From positions 434,001 to 498,000 of the forward strand of contig NZ_SWFP01000001.1 of NCBI RefSeq assembly GCF_005869225.1: DNA of 64,000 nt, given 5' to 3'. Positions 51,158 through 62,000 of this stretch are shown in pieces; position 1 is the first letter of the stretch, and every line of letters begins with the position of its first letter. The notes beneath the pieces are model-generated. The model was not told where the DNA came from and did no database searches. It saw only the letters and a program-made list of their open reading frames with translations. Source of the stretch: Dyadobacter bucti (lineage in GTDB: Bacteria; Bacteroidota; Bacteroidia; Cytophagales; Spirosomataceae). A program made the translations under genes and the position numbers.

Positions 51158-52156
51158 TTAATCTTTGAAAACGATGGTCTTATTCTGACGGGTAAAGTTG
51201 ATATCGAACAATTCTGTCACCATGTCTAATACCTCGTCCGCATTGCGTGCGGGAAAGGATCCGGTAGCGGTCCGGTCGGCAAGGGCGGTGTCTTTGATCT
51301 CCACCTGAAAGCCGTAATTCTCCTGTAAAATAAAAGCGATCTCCCTCAGTGAGGTCCGTTCCAATGTGATCCTGTGATTTTTCCAGGACGAATGATTTTC
51401 CGGATTCGGATTGTGTTCCCTGGTAAGCTTGCCGGAACGGTCCACCATAACCAGGTCTCCGGGTTTCATTACAATCGAAGGGGTCTGGTCAGCCTTGTTC
51501 ATTCGGAGGGAGACCTGGCCTGTCCGAAGCACAACCTGTGACTTTCTCCTGCGGGCAAACACGGTAAATTCAGTTCCCAATACGGTTACATTCAGCCCGT
51601 CCGGGGTAATGACCACAAACCGCTGATGCCCGGGCAAATGCCTGATCTGGAAGTCGGCTTCCCCTTTCAGTTCCACACTCCTTGTATCATCGCCGAAACC
51701 AAACCTCGGAAACCGCAGCGAAGAATTCGCGTTCAGTGTGACAATAGAGCCGTCGTTCAGTTCAACCTGGCGGGTTTGTCCGTAAGTGGCCCGCACCGTT
51801 CTGTACATAATGCTGTCGCGGATACCGAAGAGCAGCCCTCCCAGCATCAGCACAAGAAAAGCAGCTGCCACCATACGGTGATTGTTGCTGCTCCACCAGC
51901 TTCTTTCTGCGGGCAAGGAGATCATTTCCAGTGTTTCGGAAGGTGCCTCGCTCAACGATTCCCTGGTACGGTGGAATGCATCCTGCCACGATGCCGCCGC
52001 CTGCAGGTGAGCACTTTCCCACTCATGCAGCCACAGGTAATATTGCTCCCGGTTACCGGGATCCTGCAACCAGGCCTCTATCGCTTTCTTCTGAAGCGGC
52101 GAGGCGTGGCCGGAGAAATAATCAAACAATACATCTTTTACAATTATATCTTCCAT
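51158..52156 (-). CDS. FecR-family anti-sigma factor, mannosidase locus
   Basis: The 332-residue protein has a cytoplasmic sigma-binding helix region (KDVLFDYFSGHASPLQKKAIEAW), a membrane helix at about 92-110 (MVAAAFLVLMLGGLLFGI), a FecR domain (RQVELNDGSIVTLNANSSL, SVELKGEADFQI, VLGTEFTVFARR) and a DUF4974 tail (TSLREIAFILQENYGFQVEI). It should hold the sigma factor until SusC signals binding. It lies 54 bp after the sigma gene. That spacer includes a 12-bp repeat also found before the sigma gene. Confidence 0.94.
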   Translation of the reverse strand: MEDIIVKDVLFDYFSGHASPLQKKAIEAWLQDPGNREQYYLWLHEWESAHLQAAASWQDAFHRTRESLSEAPSETLEMISLPAERSWWSSNNHRMVAAAFLVLMLGGLLFGIRDSIMYRTVRATYGQTRQVELNDGSIVTLNANSSLRFPRFGFGDDTRSVELKGEADFQIRHLPGHQRFVVITPDGLNVTVLGTEFTVFARRRKSQVVLRTGQVSLRMNKADQTPSIVMKPGDLVMVDRSGKLTREHNPNPENHSSWKNHRITLERTSLREIAFILQENYGFQVEIKDTALADRTATGSFPARNADEVLDMVTELFDINFTRQNKTIVFKD

Positions 52157-52199
52157 TTCACTATTTCGGCATTTAATGATGTTGACAAAGAAAGTCCTG

Positions 52200-52211
52200 T
52201 TTACCCTTAGT
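52200..52211 (-). repeat. 12-bp direct repeat, copy before fecR
   Basis: On the minus strand ACTAAGGGTAAA begins in the sigma stop codon and ends 43 bp before the fecR ATG. An identical copy sits at 52898-52909. Equal orientation and distance to the next start codon suggest a shared promoter or operator element. Confidence 0.55.
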
Positions 52212-52852
52212 CAGAAAAACAACAAAAGCAGGGTGAGCCAGACGGCCTTTCTGAGCTGACTTAAAGCTTTGGCCATATGTGCCTCCACTGTCTTCAGTGC
52301 CAGCCCTAATTCGGTTGCAATCTCATGGTTTTTTTTCCCCTCAAACCGGCTCAGCAAAAATACGCGCTGGCATTGCGAAGGCAGGCTGTCGATCGTTCTG
52401 GCAATGCGCTGGTGCAGCTCGTCATATTCTATTAAAAGCTGGGGATTTTCGGATCCGGACACATGCTCGGAAAATTCCGTCGAGGTGAGGGTCCGCTCCT
52501 CTTTCAGTTCGTAGCGTATGTATGTGTAGGCCCGGTTACGGACCGCCGCGTAGAGATATGATCGGTAGGTACCCTGGATCGCATTAAAACTGTTGCTTTT
52601 CCAGAAATCCAGGAACACTTCGCAGACAATATCCTCTGCTTTTTCTTTGGTATACACAAAGCGGACAGCATGACTGAACAGCGCCTGATAATACAGGCGG
52701 AACAATGCCTCGAAACCTTTATTGGCCGATTCTGCAAAAGCTGCCCGGACCAGGTGCTCATTATCTATCACGACCGGTTTTGCGTCACTAGGCCGGCGCA
52801 TATTCCCTTCAAAAGATATTTCCGGAAAAGAAGGATGTTCTACTGACTGCAT
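52211..52852 (-). CDS. ECF-type sigma factor, mannosidase locus
   Basis: The 213-residue protein has an N-terminal extension of ~35 residues, region 2 (LFRLYYQALFSHAVRFVYTK, then AEDIVCEVFLDFWKS) and region 4 (LPSQCQRVFLLSRFEGKKNH with LGLALKTVEAHMAKALSQL). It ends with a hydrophobic tail (VWLTLLLLFF), shared in character with the other two sigma factors here. It heads the operon of FecR, SusC, SusD and GH92 genes. ATG 52852 is supported by the empty region upstream. Confidence 0.94.
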   Translation of the reverse strand: MQSVEHPSFPEISFEGNMRRPSDAKPVVIDNEHLVRAAFAESANKGFEALFRLYYQALFSHAVRFVYTKEKAEDIVCEVFLDFWKSNSFNAIQGTYRSYLYAAVRNRAYTYIRYELKEERTLTSTEFSEHVSGSENPQLLIEYDELHQRIARTIDSLPSQCQRVFLLSRFEGKKNHEIATELGLALKTVEAHMAKALSQLRKAVWLTLLLLFF

Positions 52853-52861
52853 TATTTAAAA

Positions 52862-52909
52862 TAGTAAGTATTTACTAGGGTGACATAGATTTTATGCTTT
52901 ACCCTTAGT
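52862..52909 (-). promoter_or_regulatory. Upstream region of the ECF sigma gene with repeat and inverted repeats
   Basis: The second copy of ACTAAGGGTAAA (minus strand, 52898-52909) ends 45 bp before the sigma ATG. A TAGTAA/TTACTA inverted repeat lies at 52862-52877. ACTAGGGT (52874-52881) can pair imperfectly with ACCCTTAGT (52901-52909). A promoter under autocontrol of the sigma factor is likely but no box is certain. Confidence 0.4.
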
Positions 52910-53033
52910 GAACAGCCTGAAATATTTAAATAAAAACTTTGGGTAGTGATATGTCCGTATCGGTTAAAACCGATGACGCTCTTGACGCCACAATCTCAAG
53001 AAGCCCATAGGGCTGACACACATTGTAAAAAAA

Positions 53034-53062
53034 GAGGCCGGCCCAAAGTATGGGCCGGCCTC
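53034..53062 (-). terminator. Terminator of the giant secreted-protein gene
   Basis: GAGGCCGGCCC (53034-53044) and GGGCCGGCCTC (53052-53062) form a perfect 11-bp GC-rich stem with a 7-nt loop. On the minus strand a run of T follows (from 53033 down). It is 26 bp past the stop codon. Confidence 0.92.
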
Positions 53063-53087
53063 CTGCACTACGATTAATCCTCGAATC

Positions 53088-56000
53088 TTAATCTACAATC
53101 AACACTCTGATAATCTCAGATACCGAAGCCGACTGAACTCTCAGCAAATGAACTCCGCTGCTCAGCGACAGGTTGGTGATATCCACTTCGGCTTTCGATC
53201 CGCCTTTTATAGTTTCTGTCAGTCTTATTGGATAGACCCTGCCTGCTTCACTGATCATCTGCAGATTAATATTTCCTGCATGTTGTTCAGACACCTCCAC
53301 CGTAAATCTTTTCTGAACAGGGTTCGGATAGATCCTGGATTTCTCATACGTTACTTCGGCAGCAGGTTTGAAGATCTCCTGACTTACCCTGCCTCCCGAA
53401 GGAGCCACAGTACCCGTTGTTTCGATGACCAGCTGAGGCTGATTAGCTGCATTTTCCTTACTGTTGAAAGAAAGGTTCCTGTTCTGTGTAGTCGGGTTTC
53501 TGATCAGAAGGCTTACCACCTTGTCGCCGGCTACCTGAGCCTGAACATAGCTTGTTACGTCCAGCTCGTAGTATTGCGCTACATTGTTCACATTTACCGA
53601 GCTCAGCACAGTTGCGGATGCAGCCGGTGCATTGTTGAAGTTAATACCTGTTTCTGTCCAGGAATCATTATCAACTCCGTATGCAGACAAGTTAATTCCT
53701 GCTGTATTTTCCTGGTTGCTTCCGTAGATCCTCAGTTTGGCTGATGTTACCTGGCTCAGGCTGCTTAGCGAGAACTTAAGGTAAGCCGAACGTGTGATTC
53801 CGTCTCCCGAACCTGTTTTCACCAACATCGCAGCGTCGTTACCATAGTTGATTGCTGCAAAGCTTCCGTTTCTGATATGGGCATCAGCCTGTGGTGCCAG
53901 TGTTACAGTAGTAGCCGGACCACTTGTCTGCGGTACTATTTCAATCGCCGAGATCTTAGGCAAGTTCGCCGAACCGGTCAGGAAGTTGATGTTCAGAACA
54001 CCGTCCGTTACGGTTATCGGGAATGTCTCCAGCACTGGGCGCAGCGCACCGCCTGCTGTCGCGAAGATATCATAGTTGGTCAGTTTGCGAGCGCCTTCAA
54101 TATCGACATTGAACATCCGTCGGCCGGCACCCGCTGCTCCTCTGCCCGGCGCACCGAACCAGATCTCAGCAAAGTGAAGGATTACATTGAAGTTACCGTT
54201 CTGTACAGGTACCGCGTAGTTGAATGCAGCGGACGAACGTTCGGTCATGTAAAGCGCATCGTCTGTTGTATTAAGGATGTCAACACCTGTGATAGACGAC
54301 GTAGTGTTTGTTCCGCCAAAGTACTGGTCAGCGATGAACTGGCGTGAACCTGAGGCCGTGAAGGCTGGTCCGCCTGCATTGATCCTGATTGCCGCCGAGG
54401 CAACTGGAACTTCGCTAACAGTTACTGTGATCTGCTCGTCATCAAACAGTGCAGGAGAACCATTGTCGGTTACTCTCACAGTGAAAGTGACACTACCCGC
54501 AGCAGTCGGTGTCCAGCTGAATGCACCTGTTGTGGCGTTGATGGCCGCAGTTGCAGGGGCACTGATCAGCGAGAACGTTTTGGTCTGTGCAGCATCGTCA
54601 GTCGCAGTTGCTGTGAAAGTCAATGCCTGACCGACAGTCGCAGTTTTGTTGCCGATTGCGGCAAGTACCGGAGCCTGGTTGGCAGCATTGGTCGCAGTAA
54701 CCGTGATTTGTTCTTCATCAAACAGCGCAGGAGAACCATTGTCGGTTACTCTCACGGTGAAAGTGACACTACCCGCAGCAGTCGGTGTCCAGCTGAATGC
54801 ACCTGTTGTGGCGTTGATAGCCGCAGTTGCCGGCGCACCGATCAGCGAGAACGTCTTGGTTTGTGCAGCATCGTCAGTTGCAGTTGCTGTGAAGGTCAGT
54901 GCCTGACCGACAGTCGCAGTTTTGTTGCCGATTGCGGCAAGTACCGGAGCTTCGTTGACAGTCGGCGTTTGCGGTATTACCTCAATCGCTGAGATTTTAG
55001 GCAAGTTTGCTGAACCGGTCAGGAAGTTGATGTTCAGCACGCCATCTGTTACTGTAACCGGGATGGTTTCCAGGATCGGACGAAGCGCACCACCTGCTCT
55101 TGCAAAGATGTCATAGTTAGTCAGTTTGCGGCTGCCTTCCACATCTACGTTGAACATCCTTCTACCAGCACCCGCTGCTCCTCTGCCCGGAGCACCGAAC
55201 CAGATCTCTGCAAAGTGTAGCACCACATTAAAGTTTCCGTTTACAACCGGAATAGCGTAGTTGAAGGCAGCAGATGAGCGCTCTGTCATATAAAGAGCAT
55301 CATCGGTTGTATTAAGGATGTCAACACCTGTGATAGACGAAGTGGTGTTTGTTCCACCAAAATACTGGTCAGCGATGAACTGGCGTGAACCTGAGGCAGC
55401 AAAAGCCGGCCCTCCTGAGTTGATCCTGATCGCAGTGCTAACCGGTGCGGTCACTGTGACTGTGATCTCTTCTTCGTCTGTCAGTACCGGTGAACCATTG
55501 TCTGTCACCCTGACTGTGAAGGTGAAAGTACCCACGTTAGTCGGTGTCCAGGTGAACACGCCCGTTGTTGCGTTGATAGCCGCTCCTGCTGGTGCACCCA
55601 CCAGAGAGAAAGCTTTCGTCTGACCTGCGTTAGCGTCGGTAGCCGTTGCTGTGAAAGTCAGCGCCTGGTTTGTGGTCACTGCTTTGTTTCCGATCGCAGC
55701 CAGTACCGGTGCTTCGTTGATAATTGGTATAATCTCAATAGCCGAGATCTTTGGAAGGTTCGCTGTTCCGGTCAGGAAGTTGATGTTCATCACACCGTCT
55801 GTTACGGTTACGGGGAACGTCTCCTGTACCGCACGCAGCGCACCACCCGCTTTCGCGTAGATGTCGTAGTTGGTCAGCTTACGGCTGCCTTCGATATCGA
55901 CGTTGAACATCCTTCTGCCGCTGCCCGCCGCGCCTCTGCCAGGTGCACCGAACCAGATCTCTGCAAAGTGGAGCACCACATTGAAGTTACCGTTCTGTAC

Positions 56001-59000
56001 TGGTACTGCGTAGTTGAACGCAGCAGATGAACGCTCTGTCATGTAAAGGGCATCGTCAGTCGTGTTCAATATGTCAACACCGGTGATAGACGAAGTACCG
56101 TCCGTGCCAGCAAAGTATTGGTCAGCGATGAACTGGCGTGAGCCTGAGGCCGTGAAGGCAGGTCCCGCCGAGTTGATCCGTACCAGCGTACCGCAGTTCG
56201 CTGCGCGGTCAATCGCTACTTGAACTGTTTTGCTGCAACCACCAGCCAGATCCGTCACGGTCACTGCATATGTACCTGGTAACAGGTTCGTGGCAGTAGC
56301 GCCGGTCTGCGCAGGGATTGTCGCCCATGATATAGCGTAGTTGCCTGAGCCGCCGGTGATGTTACTGATCGTTGCTGTGCCGGTTGTCGCAGAGCAAGCC
56401 AGAAGCGGTGCAGCTATATCGAAAGCTATGTTGTTCTGTTCCGGGATCGTGAACACTTTTGAGGTTTCGCAACCTGTTGCCGTGTTTTCTTTCACAAAGA
56501 ACGTATAGTCGCCTGCCGCCAGGTTCGTAAATGTAGGCGAGGACTGGTACGCACCGTTCGGCCCTATTTTGTAAAGGAACGAGCTGGCTGTCGAATTCAC
56601 CACACTGAATGTGATCGAACCGTTGGTCACGCCGCATGTCGCAGCCGTTACGGCCTGCTGTGCAAGCGTCACTGCGTTCGGGTTGGCAGTAGCAGAGAAT
56701 ATCTCCATACCCGCCAGAGCCAAACGGTTCACGGTCGGATTGAACTTCACATCCAGTTTGCCATCGGCAATGGAGACAACGAAGTCTTTCACCAAAGCCG
56801 CCTTATAACCTGCTTCGCGGTGGATATCCAGGTTCGAAAGCCTGTTCTGGTCTTCGATATTGATGCTGAATATACGCGAACCGGTTGTGGTAAAGAAGTT
56901 CTCTACGAAGTGCATCCGTACCATATAGTTACCGTTTGCCAAAGGCACCACATAACGTGTTTCCGCAAGGTCGGTCGCAGCAGACAGGTAAGTCTGATAC
57001 AATACGTCATCGTCTGTGCCTGCGATCGGCGTGGCGGCAGGTTTATCCAGCTGGATAGAGCCCTGACGGTAGTTTCTGTCAGATTCCCACACTTTGCCAT
57101 TGACCGTTACAGCCACATCCGCACCACCTTTGATACGTTTCAAAACAGTGATCATGCTGCAATTGTCGTCTGCAATTCCATAAAGCGGAATTCGGAGTGG
57201 CGACAGGTTGCTGTTGTAAGTTACCAGCAGGAAGGCATTTTTGATTCCGGCCGAGTTCGGGCGGAAAGTCACCTCAATGTGACTGGTATCCTGCGGATTC
57301 AGAACAGACTTAGTTGGTATGCCGGCAGAGAACTCATTCTGGTTAGGACCACTGATTTCCAGGCTCTTAATAGTCAGTGAAGGATCGGAAGTACCGTTTG
57401 CATAGGTCTGTCCAAGGTTTTTCACATCTACTGTACGCGAGCTGGTCATACTGATCGCCTCCGAACCGAAGTCAACCGCAGACGTAAGTGCTGAGAGCTC
57501 CGAGAAGTTCGACGATCCTGTTTCCGGTTTGATATTGGTCACATAGAACATGTTGTCCTGGTAATCGTAGTTGGTCACAGCCGGGTTACCGATGTAATCG
57601 TGACCAATGATGTAAGCATTTGGAATAATGTTTCCATTGTTATCCAGTGCTTTCCAGAAACGCATACCGATCTTGCCTTCCGAGTTACGGGTACGGTCAG
57701 AGTAAGAGCTTGAAACTTTGAATCCGAATATACCTGTGTGGCTGAAAGTACCTTCCGCCAGCAAGCCTGAGGTGCCGTTTCTCAAAGGCAACAGAGACTG
57801 TCCGTCCAGCGGATGGTGGGTAAACAAGCTCGTGTTCGACGTCGACCCTTTGGTATAATACTGGAACGTTTCAGTAGAAGCGCAGCATCCGTGGTAGCCC
57901 GCCATCTGTACAACCGACACCGGTTTGGTGGCATCCGCCCTGGTAAAGAAGGCCGAGATGATCTCGTCCGTATTCAGGATCAGGCTGCTACCTGCGTTGG
58001 TACCATCGCTGCCGGCAAACCCTACATTGGATTTAAACCCGAACGCACTGATGATCTCTTGTGCCCTTGGCTCGTTGTTTCCTTCCCCGGCCGATTGCCA
58101 CAATCCGCGAAGCACAATGCTTTTCTTAGGCGTCAAATCGTCGTTGGAAAGGATATGCAGTGTATCGTTCAATACTCTTACACGTCCGTTTGGATAGCTG
58201 GCAATAAACTGGATGCCGATTTCCACGGAGCCTGCCGGTGCCACTGTAATAGGTGCCGCGGTAGCCGGTACGTATTCCACATTGTTAACGGTCGCTATCT
58301 TCCAGCCAGCAGTGTTGGTTAAGTTCAGGTTGCTGATATTCAGCGCACCCGCACCTTTGTTGCTTACTTTCAGTTTCACAACGTCGTGGTTACGGTTGTA
58401 AGGTGTGAACGTGCCGTCCTCGTTAGTCCGTCTCCATGGCAGCTGGATCAGCGAGAAGGTCAGCTGGTCATTGGCCGGGAACTTTTCAAGGTTCTCTACC
58501 AGCATGCTGGCATTGCTTGTCGTCTGCTGCGCCACCGTGAAACTGATTGGCTCGGTCGTCGTCGTATTATTGTTGCCGTCGATTGCCCGTCCGCGCATCG
58601 AATATGTGCCCGGCGTGCTGATCAATATCGGCGAATAGTAATCCTGATATGCAGCGTTGTTGAGGCTGTACTGTACTTTGGCAAGGCTTGAACCGCCTGC
58701 ATCGGATGCATTGACAGTAGCAATCACCTGATTTTTGTACACACCTGCCGACTGCAGGGTACCGCTCAGTGTAAGGGAAGCAACAGGCGGGGTAAAGTCA
58801 CCTTCCGCTGTGGCAGCATCCACGATCACAAAGTTGATCTTCGTATTGCTACCGCCGGTCGCATCGACGGTCAGCTTACCGTCCGTTACATTGGCCGTAA
58901 CAGTCGCGATCCGGTTAGGGGTCTGTGCTGTCGGTACAAAGTTGGTAATAGCTGTTACACCTTCCACATTGATCCGGTGGTTGCTGTCGAAGAAGTCGAT

Positions 59001-62000
59001 ATCACCTACCCCTACGGTCACATTGTATTGTCCGTTCGGAACTTTCAGTTCCCAGCTGCCCGGAGTTTGCGGGCTGCCACCCTGCATCAGCGCGAGCGTA
59101 CGCAGACGTGTTTCCACCGTAGCCGAAGTCCTCTCACGCATACTGGTAGTATGGTCTTTCGGCGCTTTCGTAGTCGGGTTAACCCAGCCGTAGCCGCGGG
59201 TATCGTCGTAAGCCAAACCAACATCCGCCAGATAACCGGCAGGGGTCGCGGTCGTAGTCAACTGGAAGTTGATGCGTGTCGCATTGGCACTTACATCTGT
59301 TACGCGAAGGCTCACGGTCACAGAGTCAGTAGCATAGTCCGCCGCGGTGGCTCTTACAACTGTCGAGTACAAGCCCGCTGTAAGACCATTGGCGTTGATA
59401 CCGAACGAAAGCTGTCCAAGAGCAGCATTTGGCATTGTCAGCCAGTTTGCCGTAGTGGATTTGGTAAAGGTCACAGGACCCGGCGTACCGTTTCTGGCTT
59501 CCAGTGTCACTGTTTTATTGGCCACAGTACCATTCAAAGGCACTGCGAAATCCAGGTTGGAAAGCGTGAAGTGCAGCGCTTTACGCGTACCTGCCTCGAT
59601 CACGTTTTCAAGGACGAACATATAATCCTGGTAATCACCGTTGGAAGCGTCCTCAAAGCAGACCAGGTAGCTGTTTGGTACCAGTACCCCCTGACGGTCG
59701 CGCAATGGATACGTACGTACCGCGTGGACCGCAGGGCCGGTAGCGTTCAACGCATCTTCCGTATAAGTGACGCGGTTTTCCAACCCGATCACAAAGATCC
59801 CGAAAGGACCTGTCGGATTGAACTGGTTGGTACCGGCCACAATCTGAGGATAAAGTATGTTATGCTGTCCGAATACCCCGGAAAGTGTACCAACATTGGT
59901 GATCACAGGCGAAGTATTGATCTTGTTGTAATAACCGAAAGGCAGCTCCTGGTTAGGTGAGTAACGTGCCACAGGCTTGATCATCACGGGGCCGTTACCT
60001 GCTTTTTCAAAGAACTGTACCGGCACTTCCTCCCCTTTCATCGTTGGCTGGATACCACCGGCCAGCACTGTCCATCCTACATTAATATTATAGCCCAGGG
60101 TGTTAACCACTTTCTGCAGCGGAGGTTCGTTGTTGCCTTCGTAACCATTAACCGACATTGCATACAATCCGATCGTCAGGGCCGGTGCGTTCAAAGCGTT
60201 GCTGTTGATCACCAGGGCCGCGTCAAAAGTGCTTACCGAGTTGCCTGGCTCAAAAGTGACATCGTACGCTTTCATCTGCTCAGGGGCCAGCGTGTTGCTT
60301 GGTGTTTCCCCCTCCACAGTAACCGCTGCCACACTAAAGTTGGCCGCCGAATTACCACTGATCGCCAGTGTATTCAGGTTCAAAGCGGTAGTACCCGTAT
60401 TCGTTATTGTGATGCGTCTGGTCAGTGAAGTATTTTTGGTTGCATCAAACACCAGTTCCGTGTTGCTCGCACTGATCATGGCTGACGATACTGGCGCAGT
60501 TACCGTCAGGGTCACCAGCATGGTAGCGCTTGTGAAACCGTTTGCCGATACTGTAACCGTAGATTCGTAAGTGCCAGGGGTCAGGCCTGTTTCATCAATA
60601 CCGAACGACAATGTACCCAAAGCTGCATCTGGCAATATCAACCAGGGAGTTTCGGCCGATTTGCCTATGGACAATGCGGGGCTTCCTGATGTTGTGGTCA
60701 CAGTAGCCGTCTGCGCGTTTGGTGCAGGGCTGCCGATCACATGCGAGAATGAGAGCGAAGGTGTCGAGAAAGCAAGATCTTTAACGATAACCACTCCAAA
60801 AGGCTTCACATTGTGTACAACCACTACGATATCCTGGTAATCGAAACCGGAAATATGCTCTTCAGTTGCAATCACATATGAATTTTCAACTACGTTACCG
60901 TCAGAATCTTTCAATTCGTAAACCCGTACGTGGTGAGGGATTGCGCCACTGAATGTGTTCAGCGCGTCTTCACTGTACAAGTGACGGTTGGCAAATGCCG
61001 GCCAGCGGGAATAGAACCCGAAGGAGCCTGTGGCAGGATCGAAATTAAGCGATCCGTTTACCTGTACGTTTACAGTCTGATAGTTGCTGTTTGCAACCGT
61101 GAACAGTTCATTTTTAGCATTAGGCTGTCCGGATGTATACCAGCCAAAGCCGGTAACAATACCACCTGCATCCTGAGGGCCAAACACTGAAAGCGGCTCA
61201 ATAGTCACAGGACCGTCGACTGCGCGCTGGAATGCCTGAACAGGAATCTCGTCGCCCAGCAATGCGGCATTGAAATTGGTGCTGTGGATGATGTTCGTGT
61301 TCTTATTATCATCACCAACATTTACATTGATGCGATGTGCATCAAGTACGAGTTGCAGAGAAGGTTCGTTGGTTCCGGAAAGACCCGCAGTTCCGATTCC
61401 ACTCAGGGAAACTTCTTTTACAGGATTGCTTGCGCTTGTTACAAACAGCGTTGCTTTTTTGACACCTGTTGAAGTAGGATTAAATACTACATTGAAACTG
61501 ATGGCACTTCCACGGGCAATCGTTACAGGAGATGCAACGCTTGGGGAAGGGGCACCTACCAGCTGGAACTGGGTCTTATCCACGCCGTCGATCGTGATTC
61601 CGGTTACAGTAAGGGTTGTGTTACCCGTGTTTGCGATTGTAACCGTGCGACCTGCTCCGGCTGCACCACCCGCTACGTCATTTTCCACGATAGAACTTGG
61701 CGTAACCGTTGCGATACCCACCTGCTCCGAAGGAGTAGTTGCTCTCAGCAAGATGATCTGAGCAGTTTTTCCTCTCTCGTTATTCCAGTTGTATTCAATT
61801 ACATAAAGGTTTCCTGTCTGTACGTCCTCCGTAAGATCAAGAGGGTTGGCAAAACCGGAAAGACCTGTGATACCGTCTGTACCTGCACCGGTTTGTGCAC
61901 CGATGATATCATAGATATGGTCGTCGGCAAGCGGGGAGTTCACGGCAGGGTCTGGTACCATAGCACCTGGTTCCATCACAATGATGTCGCTACCTCCCGA

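Noticed and set aside
54434..54953. Regular repeats as a possible CRISPR array
   Set aside because: Units are 276 bp, in frame and coding for Ig domains, with no short repeat/spacer pattern.
58977..59960. 327-codon plus-strand frame opposite the giant gene
   Set aside because: Basic, low-quality translation opposite clear malectin, BACON and module domains.
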